Source: Baylisascaris procyonis
Taxonomy: Eukaryota > Nematoda > Chromadorea > Rhabditida > Ascarididae
Assembly (NCBI GenBank): GCA_037389465.1
Contig: JAZARR010000179.1
Span: forward strand, 5,242,501-5,306,500
Direction of reading: 5' to 3'
DNA length: 64,000 bases
The notes under the pieces are model-generated. The model saw only the letters and a program-made list of their open reading frames with translations, was not told the DNA's origin and did not search any database. The first letter of the stretch is position 1; each line of letters starts with the position of its first letter. A program made the translations under genes and the position numbers. This document shows positions 23,900-37,723 of this stretch, piece by piece.

Positions 23900-26800
23900 T
23901 CACGTTAATATAATTTTAATTAAATTCAATATTAGAATTTATGTAATAACCATCACAATAATTAATAAGTAGATAGGCTGTTTCTTGTATTATTCTCGCT
24001 TTCATAGCCAATATAAATTTTTCCAGAGCTTCCTTTGTGCTATGTGAACGATAGCATGGATCGATAAGATTTGCATACCAAATAGAGCATCTCGCAGCGA
24101 CAAAACATTTTCTGTGGTCTGCGAGCAATAAAAGAGGACACTATAGGATCTTTATAAAAATGAGCTGCATGGGCAGTATCAAAGGAGTAAAAAAACTCAA
24201 ACAACGTGCTTAATTTGTTTGAGTAACTAAAAATGTTCTCTATATATATATTAATAATAAATTAAGGCTCGTTAAGGATTGTTGTGATAAAGGTTGTTGA
24301 TTCCAGAATTGTTGTCGAGGATTCAACCGGAAACAAGGAATTTATAAGGAAGTAGTTGATATGCTCAACTTTCACCTAGCAAACAATAATACTTCTTATT
24401 CTTGAAAATAAAAGTGTTGATATCACTTTATTGTTGAAAGCAGTCGATAAATTTTACGATAAAATTTCGCTAAATGCCTGTAGGCACTGATTTGTGATAC
24501 CCTCTAAGTTAATGTCGTTTCCCATACAGATTAAATTCTTTCATCGAAAGAGGCCATTCAAGATTAAATTTGAAGCGTCGACCTCTGAAAGCTACGAGGA
24601 GGTCTGTACCGAATCATTGAAAAATCTCTTCAGATCTTTGCTTACACTAATCCACACTAAGTGAGTGGTTTAAAAATTTAACATCCGCTGAAAAAGTAAG
24701 CATACTACGGGGTCTAAGAAAATTGGGACACTTCGCTAATGATTTCTCTGCGATGCGAGAGAGACTTTTTTGTTTGTATTAAGTGGTCATGAAAGGATAG
24801 TTCAAGATTTCCTTGGATAAATATAGGACCTTGCAGATCAAACTCCGATATAAAACGTCTCCTATTACTAGACGGTGAGCTTTTATCGACTTCAGATGAC
24901 AGTAGACGAGAATTTCGTTGAAAAAATTTGCCCCAAAACTTTTCCCACTGGAACGATTTATTTACAAAATTTTTTCCCACCGGCAAATTTGCCCCAAAAA
25001 ATTTACTCTACTTGTATTTGCTCTCTTGCGAACTTTCAGTCAAAAAATTTATACAATTGCCAATTGCGTAATACGATGTTTTAAACATAAGTGTTCTTAG
25101 CATTGTCGCCAAACTTTATGTTCTCAACTAGCTGGCCTTAATATTTTCCTCATTGGTTACCTAATCTATCCCATAATATCGAGCACACTAAAAATGTTGG
25201 AAAATAATTCAACACCTCCTCCTCACTTTTCGCAAAAATCTGCGGAGCCTTATATCTCAGATTATATGATCCATCTTAAGATTTTCATTTATATACACCG
25301 GAATACGATCGTGTTCACTTTGAGCATGATCTTTCTTAGAAGACTGTAAAGGAATTCGGCGGCAAAGTATTCAAGGAAACAATGTTGATGTTTGTTGAGC
25401 TAAAGCATTGAATATCTAATATGCAAATGGATGACGAATTTGCATAATGTTCGAAACCTTTGAACTCAGAGCCATTGGAATTAAGAATCAATCAACCACC
25501 AGGAGTCTGAAATTGATCTGAAAGTTATCTATTTTCGTAGATCCTATTACATTATTGATTTACATGTACATTTTATTATAACGAATTTATAAGTAAGTTT
25601 ATAATTTATAATTTATAATTACACTTACGTGAGCATTTATAATATAAGTTCGGTTTCAATTATTTATATGAATGGGCATTACTAACGTTTCTTCTTTTAT
25701 TGGTGCTATATTTATGCATATACGCTTTCCTTCAGCAAATTTCCACTTATTGTATTGCCCATTCGTTTATTCGTTGTGAATAAAAATACGACAATAACAA
25801 CAATATAGATTTACTTCAATATGCTTCAATTCTGTGTTTAAATTGAGCTATGATAATAAATCAATATGAATTCCTTCGTCGCCAAAAAATTTCCGCATAC
25901 AATTGTAAAATCTGATAAACCGCATTTAGTGAAATAAAGAGTTTGTATTCTATTTGCACGACTAAATGCAAACAAATATTTTAATAAACCCATTTCACCA
26001 ATCTAATTGCACGTTCTTCAGTTGGCATAATTTCATATCATCTAGGGAATTTTGAAACGATATCGTTTTACCATAGTAAAGCTCGGCCGGCCCATAGAAG
26101 GAAGCGTAAATAAATTCTCGGTGAATTCTTGAAGCAATTACAACCTAGGAGCACTATAATAAAACGATGAATCATCTTGAAACGTTATATAATATAATAA
26201 ACTCATTCAATGAATTCACGGCGAAGTTACGCTGATCCATCCCGCTGAATCTCATTGATTTCTACGGTCAAATTTAGTGCGTTGAATAAAACGGCTTAAG
26301 TTTAGCTAGTTTCCGATATTATGATTTTTTAAACATCAATTGAAGCAATTCAATTTAGCTCGGCCTGTTTCTGGAAAATGCACCCTCTGGCGAATTGAGT
26401 GCCCGATTCGTCGTACGAAATATGAAGTGGCTTTCCGCTAGTTAATAGAAGTTCTAGCGTGAAGTGAAGTTGAAAGACCGTAAAATGATCGCAACTAGAT
26501 TCGTTTTGCAGCAAATGTTCGTTGTAGATTATAATATATCAAGCTTACTCTAATTCGTGCTTGACTCGACTATTTCATAATGCTTTACCACTAGAGATCT
26601 GCGGATGAAAGCTCATAATTCGCAACCTTAATTCGTTAAGCGCTTTACTCTGAATTCTTAGCATTTAAGCCTGAATTCGTGCATAATTCGCTCGAACCGT
26701 ATTGTAGAGAATCTTCATTCACTTCATTCACCTTGTCTACAGAAATTCGTTCATGAAAAACTATTCGTTAAGAACTCTGTTAGGCGCTTTAACTGTGAAT

Positions 26801-27508
26801 TCCTAGGAAGTTGGTCAAAAGTAGCACCTAAGATAGCCTGAGGCTTCTAACTCAATAATCGACTATCCACCCATCCTTCTGTTTGCTTATAGTCTCGAAA
26901 ACTTCCGGCGTATTCTTTTGAAAGTAAGAAACGCAAAGTACTCTTAGGGCGTTGAATGCTTTCTCGTAATTTCTCTTCATTGAACTCAATGTCGTCAACA
27001 GTCATAAATTTTTTTATTGAAAGCGTTGTTAAGATGCACTATAACAACATTGACAATTTTTCTGTGTCAACATTTTTGCACATAATTAATTCATGAAGGA
27101 CAATGTAAAAGTCCTATTCCTTATAAATTGAGCTAATATCCTCCCTCCACCAATCAGAGACTGCATGGCAGATACAAAAGTTTCGCCTTCATTAAGGATC
27201 TTTATTTAATACCTGGTATGGGATTTTATTGCTTTCAACTCACTAGATATAAATAATCGCACTAATCTAAGCCACTTTGCAAATTAAATTTTATTTATCG
27301 CATGCCACGTTAATTCTAAATAATGCCGCAAAATATCCGCAAAAAATATTCCTGGATTCATGGCCGCCACAGCAATTCTGTCTTTTTTACCACCAACAGA
27401 TCAATGAAGCATCTTTGCGGTAATCGAAAACCTCAAGTCTCTGTGATCTGAGCACCCTTAACTTTTCCGAGATTCATGTTCCATTTTCTCAAACACTGAA
27501 AGAATTAA
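23900..27508. other. Gene-poor DNA
   Basis: No supported gene. A minus-strand frame at 23916-24128 has four Cys and a protein-like feel (ALEKFILAMKARIIQETAYL), but no splice-supported partner and no family. The section 26.1-26.9 kb is rich in AATTC-containing short repeats such as CTGAATTC and TTCGTGC without a clear period. Confidence 0.4.
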
Positions 27509-27820
27509 ATGTTAGTGAGTGGCTTGGCATGCTGCTTTATTGTTCGTGCACCTCTAGACGGTGGTCAAGTAAAACCGCCTCAAGCCAAAGCTCAGTGCGC
27601 AACAATCGGCCTTCGAGGTCGCAAGCGCAATGTGAAGAGAAATTACTATGTGAACGTTAAAGGCGAATTGTCCACATATGGTCATGCTTCGTACATGACG
27701 TATCGCCCTCCAGATGACCATCTGTGTTATCTAACCTTACACCTCACAGATTTTTCCGCAACTTTCGACGCCATTATCAGCCGTTCGTTGCATATAATTC
27801 GATGTGTCGGTCGATGAGTG
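27509..27820 (+). CDS. Possible small single-exon protein, unrecognised
   Basis: An ATG-initiated frame of 102 codons lies in an island of about 45-50% GC, well above the surroundings. It begins MLVSGLACCFIVRAPLDGG, a weakly signal-peptide-like start, then has a basic central part (GLRGRKRNVKRNYYVNVKG) and ends in RCVGR. Codons look mixed rather than AT-saturated. There is no recognisable domain, no obvious poly(A) signal near the stop, and the neighbourhood is intergenic. It may be a real orphan gene, an exon, or a retro-inserted fragment. Confidence 0.35.
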
Positions 27821-29451
27821 TCTGTCGGCCGACGATGTCGGTATATTTCATATACTTTACGAATTAAGCCATTCACAATGATGGTAGAAATTCTCGATAC
27901 GGAAGTTCATAGGTCACTGCCGTTGAATAATTGCAATATTTTGCGTATGTGCGATTATTTTTTTTTTTAATTTATTTAATCTGCTGAATTATTGATGCAA
28001 ATTTATGTCGTTCGAGTTTTTTTGCACATTTTTGCAAAAAAAAAAAAAAAAATTAATGTCATTTCGCATCTAAACAGGTCTAAATTTGTGATTATCTTTA
28101 ATAAAAATTCACATCGCTGAAGTTCCCATGTCTTTGAGTAATAAACGAGTGATAGCATCCAATTAGAGGTTATTAATTAAATTCCACATATTCTATCCAT
28201 TACATCATTTGAACGTCTCCGTAATTCCTTTGCGTTTCATCGACTCAAATGATTATGCATGTTTGCCCATCGACCCAATTGCCCATATTTATGTGGGGCG
28301 AAATATATGAGTGACAATAAGATAGCATCCTAACAATGAGCCATTGCAATACATCAAGCATTACTAGATGCATTAAATTTGAATGAACAAATCGTAGCAA
28401 ATCAATTGATACATCTTTTAATATAAAAAAAAAAAAAATTCCCCAGAGGTGACATTTTTTTTCCAACCTGGGAAAAAACTTCATAAAAAATTATTCTACT
28501 TATTATTGTCAACACTCCCACATTTTTTTATATCTATTTTTGCTCATTATTTTTTTTTTTGAATATTTCAAGTAATGTTTTTTTTTCAGGTCATTTTTAC
28601 TCAATTCTGAATGCCTATTTTATCGTCGATCGATCAGTGACTCAGCAACAAAAAAAAAATCTCCTCAATGAAACATGAGGAAATTTGAAATGCTGAAAAT
28701 GATTCATTTATTTTTAATTCCTTATATTTTTATGTAGAAAAATAAGTATGTAATATTAATCAACAATCAATCAACATTTGATGTTTTATTAGAGAATTTT
28801 AGAAAGAAAACTGTATTCAGTATATGTACACCACACGTATACTAACAAACAATCTGGGAATAAAGAAAAAACGACGTATATAGGGAAAAATTAAAAAGTG
28901 CCAATTAGAAGAGATAAAAAGAAGCTATTAATTTTTCAAGCGTAATAAAAGAAAAACAAGTTTTTTTTTGTTTTTGGAAAAATAAGTAAACTTTTTTTTC
29001 GAATAATTTTCCATTTGCTTATTTTGAAGTCGTTTTTTTCCAATATATCCAGAAAGTTTTCTTTTTGGAAAGAAATTTGTAAAATTTTTTAAATAAGATT
29101 TAAGAAATTCAATAATTCAAAAAGAAACTTTTTTGGAGGGAGGGGTGGTAAATGCAAATAAATAAAGTAATATATTATGAGCATTTAGATAGTATTTAAA
29201 AAAACGAAATTATTGATTATCTTATAAAATCAATGTAGAATATGCGTATGTGAATAAATTGACAAATCGAGTCAATACTTAAATAGCGATACTGAAAATG
29301 AGCCGGAATGCACGAAGATTATTGAAATGAATCGTATTTAAAGCTGCTAAGTTCCCCGTGATCGATCGAATCAGCGAGTCCATTGAAAAATCGTTATTGA
29401 TGATGACGAATTCAACTCAAGCAGGGGTGGAGGGGAACATATCGTCACCCC
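27821..29451. other. Intergenic, 3' flank of the GSKIP-domain gene
   Basis: AT-rich with long A/T runs near 28.04, 28.43 and 28.55 kb. No gene seen. Confidence 0.6.
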
Positions 29452-29885
29452 TCAAGAGTTACTTTGAATAGTGAACGGTGAACTGCTTGATGAGAATGGG
29501 CTCAAACTATGAGCATGAAAATGTAGTGGACTATCCGATGGTAATGGTGTACACGCATAGGAGCTTGATGGTGCAACGATATCAATATCTTCTCCAGCCT
29601 AAATTTAATTATTTAATTATTGGAAATTAATATAAAAATTTACGCATAAGGAATTATTAGAAATATGAAGTGATTTCGTTTATTTGTTATAATTGTAAAC
29701 ACTGATAACGATAGAGGATTTCTTTTAGATAAAAATAATAACTGTTTTGGCTATTTTCTTTTTTTGGCTTTTTTTGCCTGAGGGTATTCTCCATATATGA
29801 AAATATCCTTCAAATATCAACGATTAATTTCAATTCCTTTCTGCACTCCTATCTTGTGAAAATCATTGATTATTCATTATTCGAC

Positions 29886-29961
<76 letters not shown>

Positions 29962-32900
29962 CTAAGATCCATTTCATTCCTAAAGTACGATTGTTCTAAT
30001 CTAACAGAAACTTATGAGAAAAAGCTTTTAAAGTTCCACATATTCGACGATCGATTAACATGGTAACTAATTCTTACAGAATAAGAATGTTATATTTAAG
30101 GGGCCAACTGCATCGGTTTTTTATGAGGCCATTTATTCAGTTGGCCACATCTTCAGAATACAGATATGCCAAATCATAAAATAACCATCCGAAGCCTTAT
30201 AAAAAATCCACCATAACCTAAAAAGGAAAAAAAACACACCTGTAACATTCGAAGTTTTTGTGCCAATTTCTCACTGAAGCGATTTCTATATCCAGGTGAG
30301 ATTTCGTCCATCAGCTCATAAAGCGTATCGAAATATTTAGTGAATAATTCGAGTCTTGTGAAATCACCTTGCATACAATCGTGTCGTAACGATGTTACCC
30401 TCCACCCTTTCATTGTCAACTCCAAACAATATGGTTGACCTAAAATAAAGCGCATATTCACTTCAGCTTAAACTGAACAATTTCAGGATGCATTTATAAT
30501 GTTTGCAATCGTTTGTTGAATGGATTTATAAGAGATCCGCTAATCCCTATTATTACAAATAAGCGAACAACCTAAATATATTCTAATATACACTAAATAA
30601 AAGAAGCGTATAGCATTTGTATTAATGAGCTCTACAAACGAAGAAGCAGCAATGAGCGCTGATATGTCAAGTGGATTAATGTGAGATTGCAAGTTGAAAT
30701 TTAAGCAATAAAAATTCAATAATTACTTCTGTGAATATTTAAAATATATTAATTAACTCATCGAACGAAGAAATTATTATTGAGAAACGTGAATAAAATC
30801 CAATTAATTGCTTTTCACCTTAACGTTATCAACGTTTTCTAATGGCACATGATTAGTTTTTAATGAATGTTCTCTTGGTTGCTAACCAACAACTTTCAAG
30901 TGTATATGCCTTCTTCGGATTTAATGGTTCAATTTTCCAGGATATCGATGGAAAATATCTGAATATGCAAATAAATAAACAAAATAAGCAGATAAATAAA
31001 TAAGTAAATAAGTAAATAAATAATAAATAAATAAATAAATAAATAAACAACAAAAAAGCCCAGCAATCCCAATTCAACGAAGGATTGTAATGTTGATGCT
31101 ATTACCCCCTATGAGACCGGTATTGCATTTCGATTAAGGTACCACTGTTACAAGGATATTCCAATTGCAAGTTCCCAAATTAAGTGTGCAATTTTAGCAT
31201 ATAACAGCAATCTAATTATGCTTAATTGAGAACACAATTTATTCTACTACCTGAACACTGAAATGAAGAATAGTATTGGTGGGATAAGGCATATGCATTT
31301 AAAAAAAATAGTATTAATTGATTAAATTTAGGAAATACTTATCTAAGCTTTATAGCCGAGTAAATGATCTTCGTCGCTCAAATAAATGACAGCCGTTTAG
31401 TACAATGGGACACTCTCGAAGCAGTGCTCTACTCACTCACCTTCAATAGTGGTGACGTTAACGAAAATAAGTTCCGGTGTGCGTGGAAGCATCTCAGAGA
31501 CGGAAATCGATTGCACAGCGAATGAAAGTTCATGAACTGCAGCAATCGCCTCAAGCTCAAGTGACGAATCGCCTCGTGAATGCGGATTTGTGCTATGCAA
31601 ACTACGATTATGCGACGACACTTTACTCAGCGATGGTAACGAACTGAAAAATATTTCAGCTATGTGAAAAAATTTACATATTTTATCGATTTCTAATGGA
31701 ATGATAAATTAAATTAACAGTTTATTTTTCAGTTATCGTCAATGGCTGCTTACTTGTAAGTTACTAATTTTGTACATTTATTTTACTGTATACTTTTTAC
31801 TAATTCTGCATTTTAATAATTGTTTTTCCTAGTTGTTACTTCGATAATTTAGCTTTCTATTTATTAATTTAAAAAAAATTTTTTTTTATTTCAAGCAGAT
31901 ATATGTTTAGCACTTTTTTGCTTCCGTGTATCCCACAACGTATTCATATTCCAGCGATCAATTTTATGCGGATTGTTTTGCGCAGCGTACATTGTTTGTA
32001 TATGCTGATGCACGCATAAAATACGCGTAAACGCATTGACATTCCCATTGCCCTTCCGGCATATGATGTTCCAATTGAGCGTCTAAAAACTAACCATTTT
32101 CCCCTAAATGGTTAATTTTTAGGATTCTAACGGCTTATCTATTAAGGTTTACCTGAAGGTTCATATAACTTTTTTATATAAATAATAAACTGAGAATAAT
32201 AATGTACATAAATATTATTAACAAGAACATATAAGAATCAAGTAATCGTCTCAAAAGATTATACAATGCATAGATTTGATCAATCGAATATATATAGGCA
32301 CACCTATGTATATATGGTATAATACCATTATTATATCACATTTAAATAGGCACCATGAAACATTATACCATATATAGGTATCATAATTTTTTTGAGATGA
32401 TCGCATCGTCTACCTTTTTGCATAGCTCATATATTTTATGATTTACCTAAATATGCAAACAATTCTTTCGCTAGTTATATAATCTTTGAAGAATATTTCT
32501 GCCTTTTCTTTTTTTTTTGTTTGCTGAAGCTTAAAAAAATATAAGCAATAGAATGTATACCGTAGTTATGGGGGCGACATGTGTATAATGAAATTTCACG
32601 AGAATGGCATGTGATCAGCTGATTACCTCTTTTTTTTTCTCAATTTATTTCAATTAATTGAATTTCTCGATGATCAGAAAACGTTTAATCACAAATAACT
32701 AAGCATCTCGAAAAGATTGAATGCTTATATTTGCAAAGAAAAAAACGAGAAAAACCATTTGCATAAAAAAGAAAGTGCATTCAACCTCTAAAAGGATAAA
32801 GATCTCATTGATTTTTACTGTTCATAAATTAACCTGAAGCACCTTATACTTAAAATAACTAATATACAATTCTGTTATATTTTCGATTATATTAGAATAT

Positions 32901-33387
32901 TTATTTCTCATATGTTATTTTATGAATAAAAAGTATTGTTAGTAATTATTAAGGGACGAAATATGCCATTGCTGAATAACAAAAATATATGTAGATGCAA
33001 ACAAATTAATAGCAGCAAATTTGGTGATTTAATTGCCACGGCACATTGATCCGTCTAATATCCATTATAAACCTCTCCTATGTAAATGGAATTCCTATAT
33101 TATAACTCTACTTAGCTCTTAGTTACTTAGTGGATCTTAACTGAAAGTCTTACTAGAAAGATATTTGGAAAAAAATAAGCAAATAATATAAAAAGTCCGC
33201 GGGAAAATCGATTTTTTTTTAATTTGTTGCTGAATTAGTTTCAACGATATTTTATATCTCAAATGGTCTTTACCATAATCGTAGTTCACCTGAATGAAAG
33301 TAGTATAAAGAGAATAAATTACCAAGCGAATGGTGGTGTTCCACCACAACGAATACATGGCATCGGTAGTGGAGCCGAAACGATCAT
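29452..33387 (-). CDS. GSKIP-domain protein, 4 exons
   Basis: Exons on the minus strand are 33323-33387, 31441-31643, 30240-30439 and 29452-29598. Phases join exactly (2+1, 1+2, 0), giving 204 aa. The GSKIP (formerly DUF727) domain spans about residues 50-156: LEAIAAVHELSFAVQSISVS, TPELIFVNVTTIEG, QPYCLELTMKGWRVTSLRHD, LFTKYFDTLYELMDEISPGY, then RFSEKLAQKLRMLQ. This parallels human GSKIP, including YCLELT, LYxLMD(x)xSPxYR and the Leu of the QKL/QRL motif that contacts GSK3. Human GSKIP binds GSK3-beta and PKA RII and works in the cytoplasm. GSK3 binding is probably kept here; PKA anchoring cannot be judged. The Ser/Pro-rich tail (about 157-204) is extra. Donors include GTGAGT and GTGTGT. The first exon (MIVSAPLPMPCIRCGG) rests on phase and a GTAATT donor only, and the start could lie elsewhere. 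Confidence 0.85.
29889..29960. repeat. (TA)n microsatellite in the third GSKIP intron
   Basis: A pure TA run of about 72 bases inside the intron 29599-30239. Confidence 0.96.
30965..31049. repeat. (AAAT)n-rich tract in the second GSKIP intron
   Basis: Interrupted AAAT/AAGT units of about 85 bases inside the intron 30440-31440. Read on the minus strand it is a TTTA run. Confidence 0.9.
32245..32401. repeat. Foldback (inverted-repeat) element in the first GSKIP intron
   Basis: Outer arms ATCGTCTCAAAAGATTAT (32245-32262) and ATAATTTTTTTGAGATGAT (32383-32401) are complementary at most positions. Inner arms at 32302-32323 and 32362-32379 (ACCTATxxATATATGGTATAAT and ATTATACCATATATAGGT) pair with a 3-base bulge. 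The whole folds into a hairpin of about 155 bases. It could be a MITE-like element or a structured intronic RNA; no target-site duplication is clear. Confidence 0.6.
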
Positions 33388-36300
33388 TACTCTTCGAATG
33401 ATATAGGACGAAAATGATATAGATGAAGTGAAATAACAGAATGGAGATCTTACAACTTGTTGTGAGGTAATCGATTTCACCTTAAGCGAATCAAGCAAAA
33501 TATTCACCTCTATTTGAGGTGTTGCTTTTTTTTGCGGGGGAACGATTATCGTTTATATTCGGACGCAGGATGAACAATATCAAATGCTATTAAATATAAC
33601 AGCAATTTTTATTTGAAATCAACGTTAATGATATCAGTAAATTTGATTGAGAAAATACTCTCGTTATATTTCGAGAAGATTTTCCACAGAAATTTTTCAA
33701 TGTTCACAATTTTTTTCGAATGACACAAACACAGTACACAGTGCAACCACACTATGAATGATGGTGAGTTAATAGACAGAGGTGTGCACAAATGCGGCCG
33801 GCTTTAAATGGCTGGCGAGAGGCACACAAATGGGCGGTACCTGGAGGCGGTATCAACAAGAACTACTTTATTGCCGACAATTCAACTGGCAATCGCCGAA
33901 AACTTTTTTTCCGTACTTTGTTGAGTAAGATGAAGAATATATTTAAATTTTTATGATACATTTGTTATGCATTTTAAAATAAAATATTTATGCGAAGGTA
34001 ATATGTGTTGTTGGGAAATTTTTAAAGTGGAAAAAATGAAATTTAAAATCATCAGGATTTTATTGAAATTTGTTATTAATTTGCGTTTTTTTAACGCAAT
34101 AGAGATATCAAGCAGGAATGACACATCGGAAAACATACATGAACGATCATTAAATTCGAAAATTTCAAATACAAACGAGCATTTGAAGGCTTTAGCAGAA
34201 CAATTTAACTGTTGAATCTTTCAAATAAAAGAAATGAGTCGAATAATTACAAGTAAAGTAATTACAGTAGGTTCGAAAACAAGTTAAATGTTTTAGCATT
34301 GCCACCTATAAGTTAATGTTCAGATAACTATTATGCATGAAACACTGCAATAAATTTAAAAAAAAATATGTTGCTTGACTCTGCAATAAAATCACTAATA
34401 AGGTGCTTAAATATTTTGAGCAAAAATTTTTTCACTAAAAAAAACCTTTTTTTTATTCGCAAAATCTTCAGCATAACGTAGATGAAACTCTATGCTAACA
34501 CTTTAGATGTTTAATTTCTGAAATTAATAAAATAGTGATTCAATTTGAAAGATACATCATAGATGATGAAACGAGTGAAATGAAATGTAAATAAATTTTA
34601 AAAAATATTCGTTGCAACGGCAACTAATTTTTCGTAAAATTGAAATTAAAATTTTTATGTCATTTAGAATGAATAAACTTGTTAGCGATAATTTCCAATA
34701 CGTTCGAAATTTATTTACACAGGTAAACTGACCGTTTTTCTAAAGATAATTGAACCGGAAATAATGACAACTAGTTGATGCGATTTGTATCTAACTTAAA
34801 CTTAAAGTAATGACTTAAATACCATCAAATTTACCCATATATAAAATTACCCAATTTTTCTCATCTTTAATGTTGATCATTGCAAAGTTATCTTCACTTG
34901 AATGAATTTGACAAAGCTTCACATTTGAACATTTCCATAACCCAAAGAACGATTTATTATCAAAAAATATCAATTGTGTTTGTGAATGCAAATTATTATT
35001 TACGACTTCATCAATAATATCACTTTATGAATTAATAAAAAATACAATTTTCATAAATTCATTGATCTTCGAGATAGACAAATATTTTAGCCGAAATATC
35101 GATGAATTTGATTGTGATGCTTTTTTAAATAGTTTTTTTTTTTAATTTTTTGCTTAAAATGCCGCATAGAATCGGCAATCACACAATATGAATTCACCTA
35201 AACAAATCTCCAATCACTTTCTGAAGATGGATTTATTGAGGCGAACGCATGTTGTGTTATTGTCGATTTCGATTCATTAATGAATGTGGGACTACTAAAA
35301 TATACCGCCCACATAAAATTTTTATCCCCTTCTTCGAATATTTTTTTAATTAAAAAGAAAGAAACTTGTTTACAATTCTTGAACGGAAATGTTTATCTTC
35401 AGCTTTTTTACGTCGAAAATCAAGCAGTCACAAATTAATACACATCAGCTGTTCCAGAAAAAAAAGTTGAAGATTTCCCGACGAAGCTGTCTCTGCAGTA
35501 ATACAAACTGATCGATATGTCTGCTAGTTAAACGAAAAGTAGACTTAGTGCGGCTAAATTTTTATCAAATTGCCTCATTCACGTGATTAAATGGCCAAAT
35601 TTTTATTTGCTATTTCTGGGTTAATAAACAGCTACACTATTCGATGAGAATTCCTGAAAAAAACTCTTCACTAGATAAAAATTGCCATTTTTCAAATCTC
35701 AAAGCGAATTATCCGCTATTTAGTAATTTAAGCCCATTATTACTTCACTTTTAAGTTCCTCTAATAAGGCATTTAAATTTCTTGATGTCCTCCCTTTCAA
35801 CGTTACCATAGAATCATGAAAGTGAGCTTACATTTTGAAGAAAGTTCGAGTTTACACTTTCAAACTAAGCTTAAAGATTTCCATCGTTTACCACGAAGCT
35901 TTATTCCAACATCCAATCCTCCCCAACATTATTTTCTAGCCCACTATCGTAGTTGTTAGACGTCTAGCAGCATTCCGCATGTACTTTATTTATGAGCTGG
36001 GCAAATATGACGTGGCTCAACACTAAATAACGAACGACAACTTTCGACAACGTCATTGCACAAATATGCCACACACGTAATCGCTCTAGACAAAAGAATG
36101 TATTGTTTGATGTGCTCACATAGCGATGAAGGTCATTCGTCCCCTATCAATGACCTTTGGTCTTGCAAATAAAACAAAAAAATGCCTCTTCAAATAGTGT
36201 TGTGTAAATATTCTGCAAAATTTTTATTATATCAACAGAGATTTTTTTTTCTTACTGGAAAAAAATTCATCGTAAGTAATATGAAATTTGTTGGGAGTAT

Positions 36301-37686
36301 TTTATTGGGAATATTTTATTGAAATTTATTTTCATAGAAAAAAAGCCTTATCAATCTTCAAAGAGATTTTATTAAAGAAGTCTTGAAAAATGGCTGAATT
36401 TTTATTTTCGTTGAAAATTTGCTTCCTTTATTTCAATTAAATAGTGAATATTCTTCATAATTTTAGGAAAGCGCATATTGATATCGCTGCAACAGTACCA
36501 ATCTTTCAAATTTCCTGATGAGAAGGTTACAGCTTAGAATAAATCAGAACAAACTCTTTCCTGAACGCCTGAAATGCTTGATTAGACTTAGATGGACTGA
36601 TTGTCTTACGGATGTCATTTTCAACAAAGAGAAATATAGCCTCAAATTGAAATAATTTTTGATTTGTCAGATGTTTCTTACGCCGACTAAATATAAGGAA
36701 AGATAGCAATGCAATATGGTCATTCAAACTTCAGCTAGCAATCGCCATTGGTAATTAAACGAACGACTTACATGAAAGTCGCAAAAAAATATATATATTT
36801 ATACCAAATTCTCATATGAAATCTGAACTGAAGAAATCCCTCGATGCGAAATATGACTCTATTTCCTTTTTTTTCAGGAGCGCAAAACACTATCTGGGTC
36901 GATTAGTTAAAATCTCTTTCTATTCCGTCACGTTAAAATAAGTTCATAAAATTTGACTTAAAAAGCTGAAATGTAAATGAGCGATTCAATCGATTAATGC
37001 TTTTGGGAAATCTTCATTATTCACTTTTGGGTAGCAATAACCTTAACTTTGAAAAAAAAAAAACATTTTAATATGAATGTGACATCATTGTTTTTTCCGC
37101 TTTGACGGTTACTCAACATTGACGTCATCCAAATATTTCCGCAAATTTCAAAAGTGAACCGCTCACTGATCAAGAAACTAAGGAAGCACAAACCACACGG
37201 GTGGAAATAAAAATTTACAATTATATAGTATAAATAGACAGAGACCAATGACAGAGAGAATTGATAAAAGATAATAATAATAAAGTCACATGATAATTCG
37301 GCGAGTAGGAATCAAAAACGTCCAATCGCTATTTCCCTACAAAAGATGATCAAGATATTTGATCTCATGTCAACTGCCCTAACGCTCAGATCGGCTGGTT
37401 ATAATTCAGCTGGCACTAAGAAAAATGACAGCCATGATTGTTGTTAGAGGCATAGAAAAAGATTTTTGCTTGTTTTATAGGAAAGAACTCATTATCATTT
37501 CTCTATGAAGGTATCATTGTATATTTCTGCCCGTTTTGCATTTGTATTTATATAGCTTTCCATGACGAATTTGTTTCTACTGCGTTGATTTTGTCCAATA
37601 TGACCAATTGTATTGTCCGATATCGGTGTTATTCTGTCCGATAAGTAATTTCAATCCGGAATTACTGAAGTCAGTATTTAAAATAT

Positions 37687-37723
<37 letters not shown>

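Noticed and set aside
36527..36805. Two-exon 67-codon secreted protein on the minus strand
   Set aside because: Phases happen to fit and a 75-base intron is possible, but the product is unrecognised and such combinations arise by chance in AT-rich DNA.
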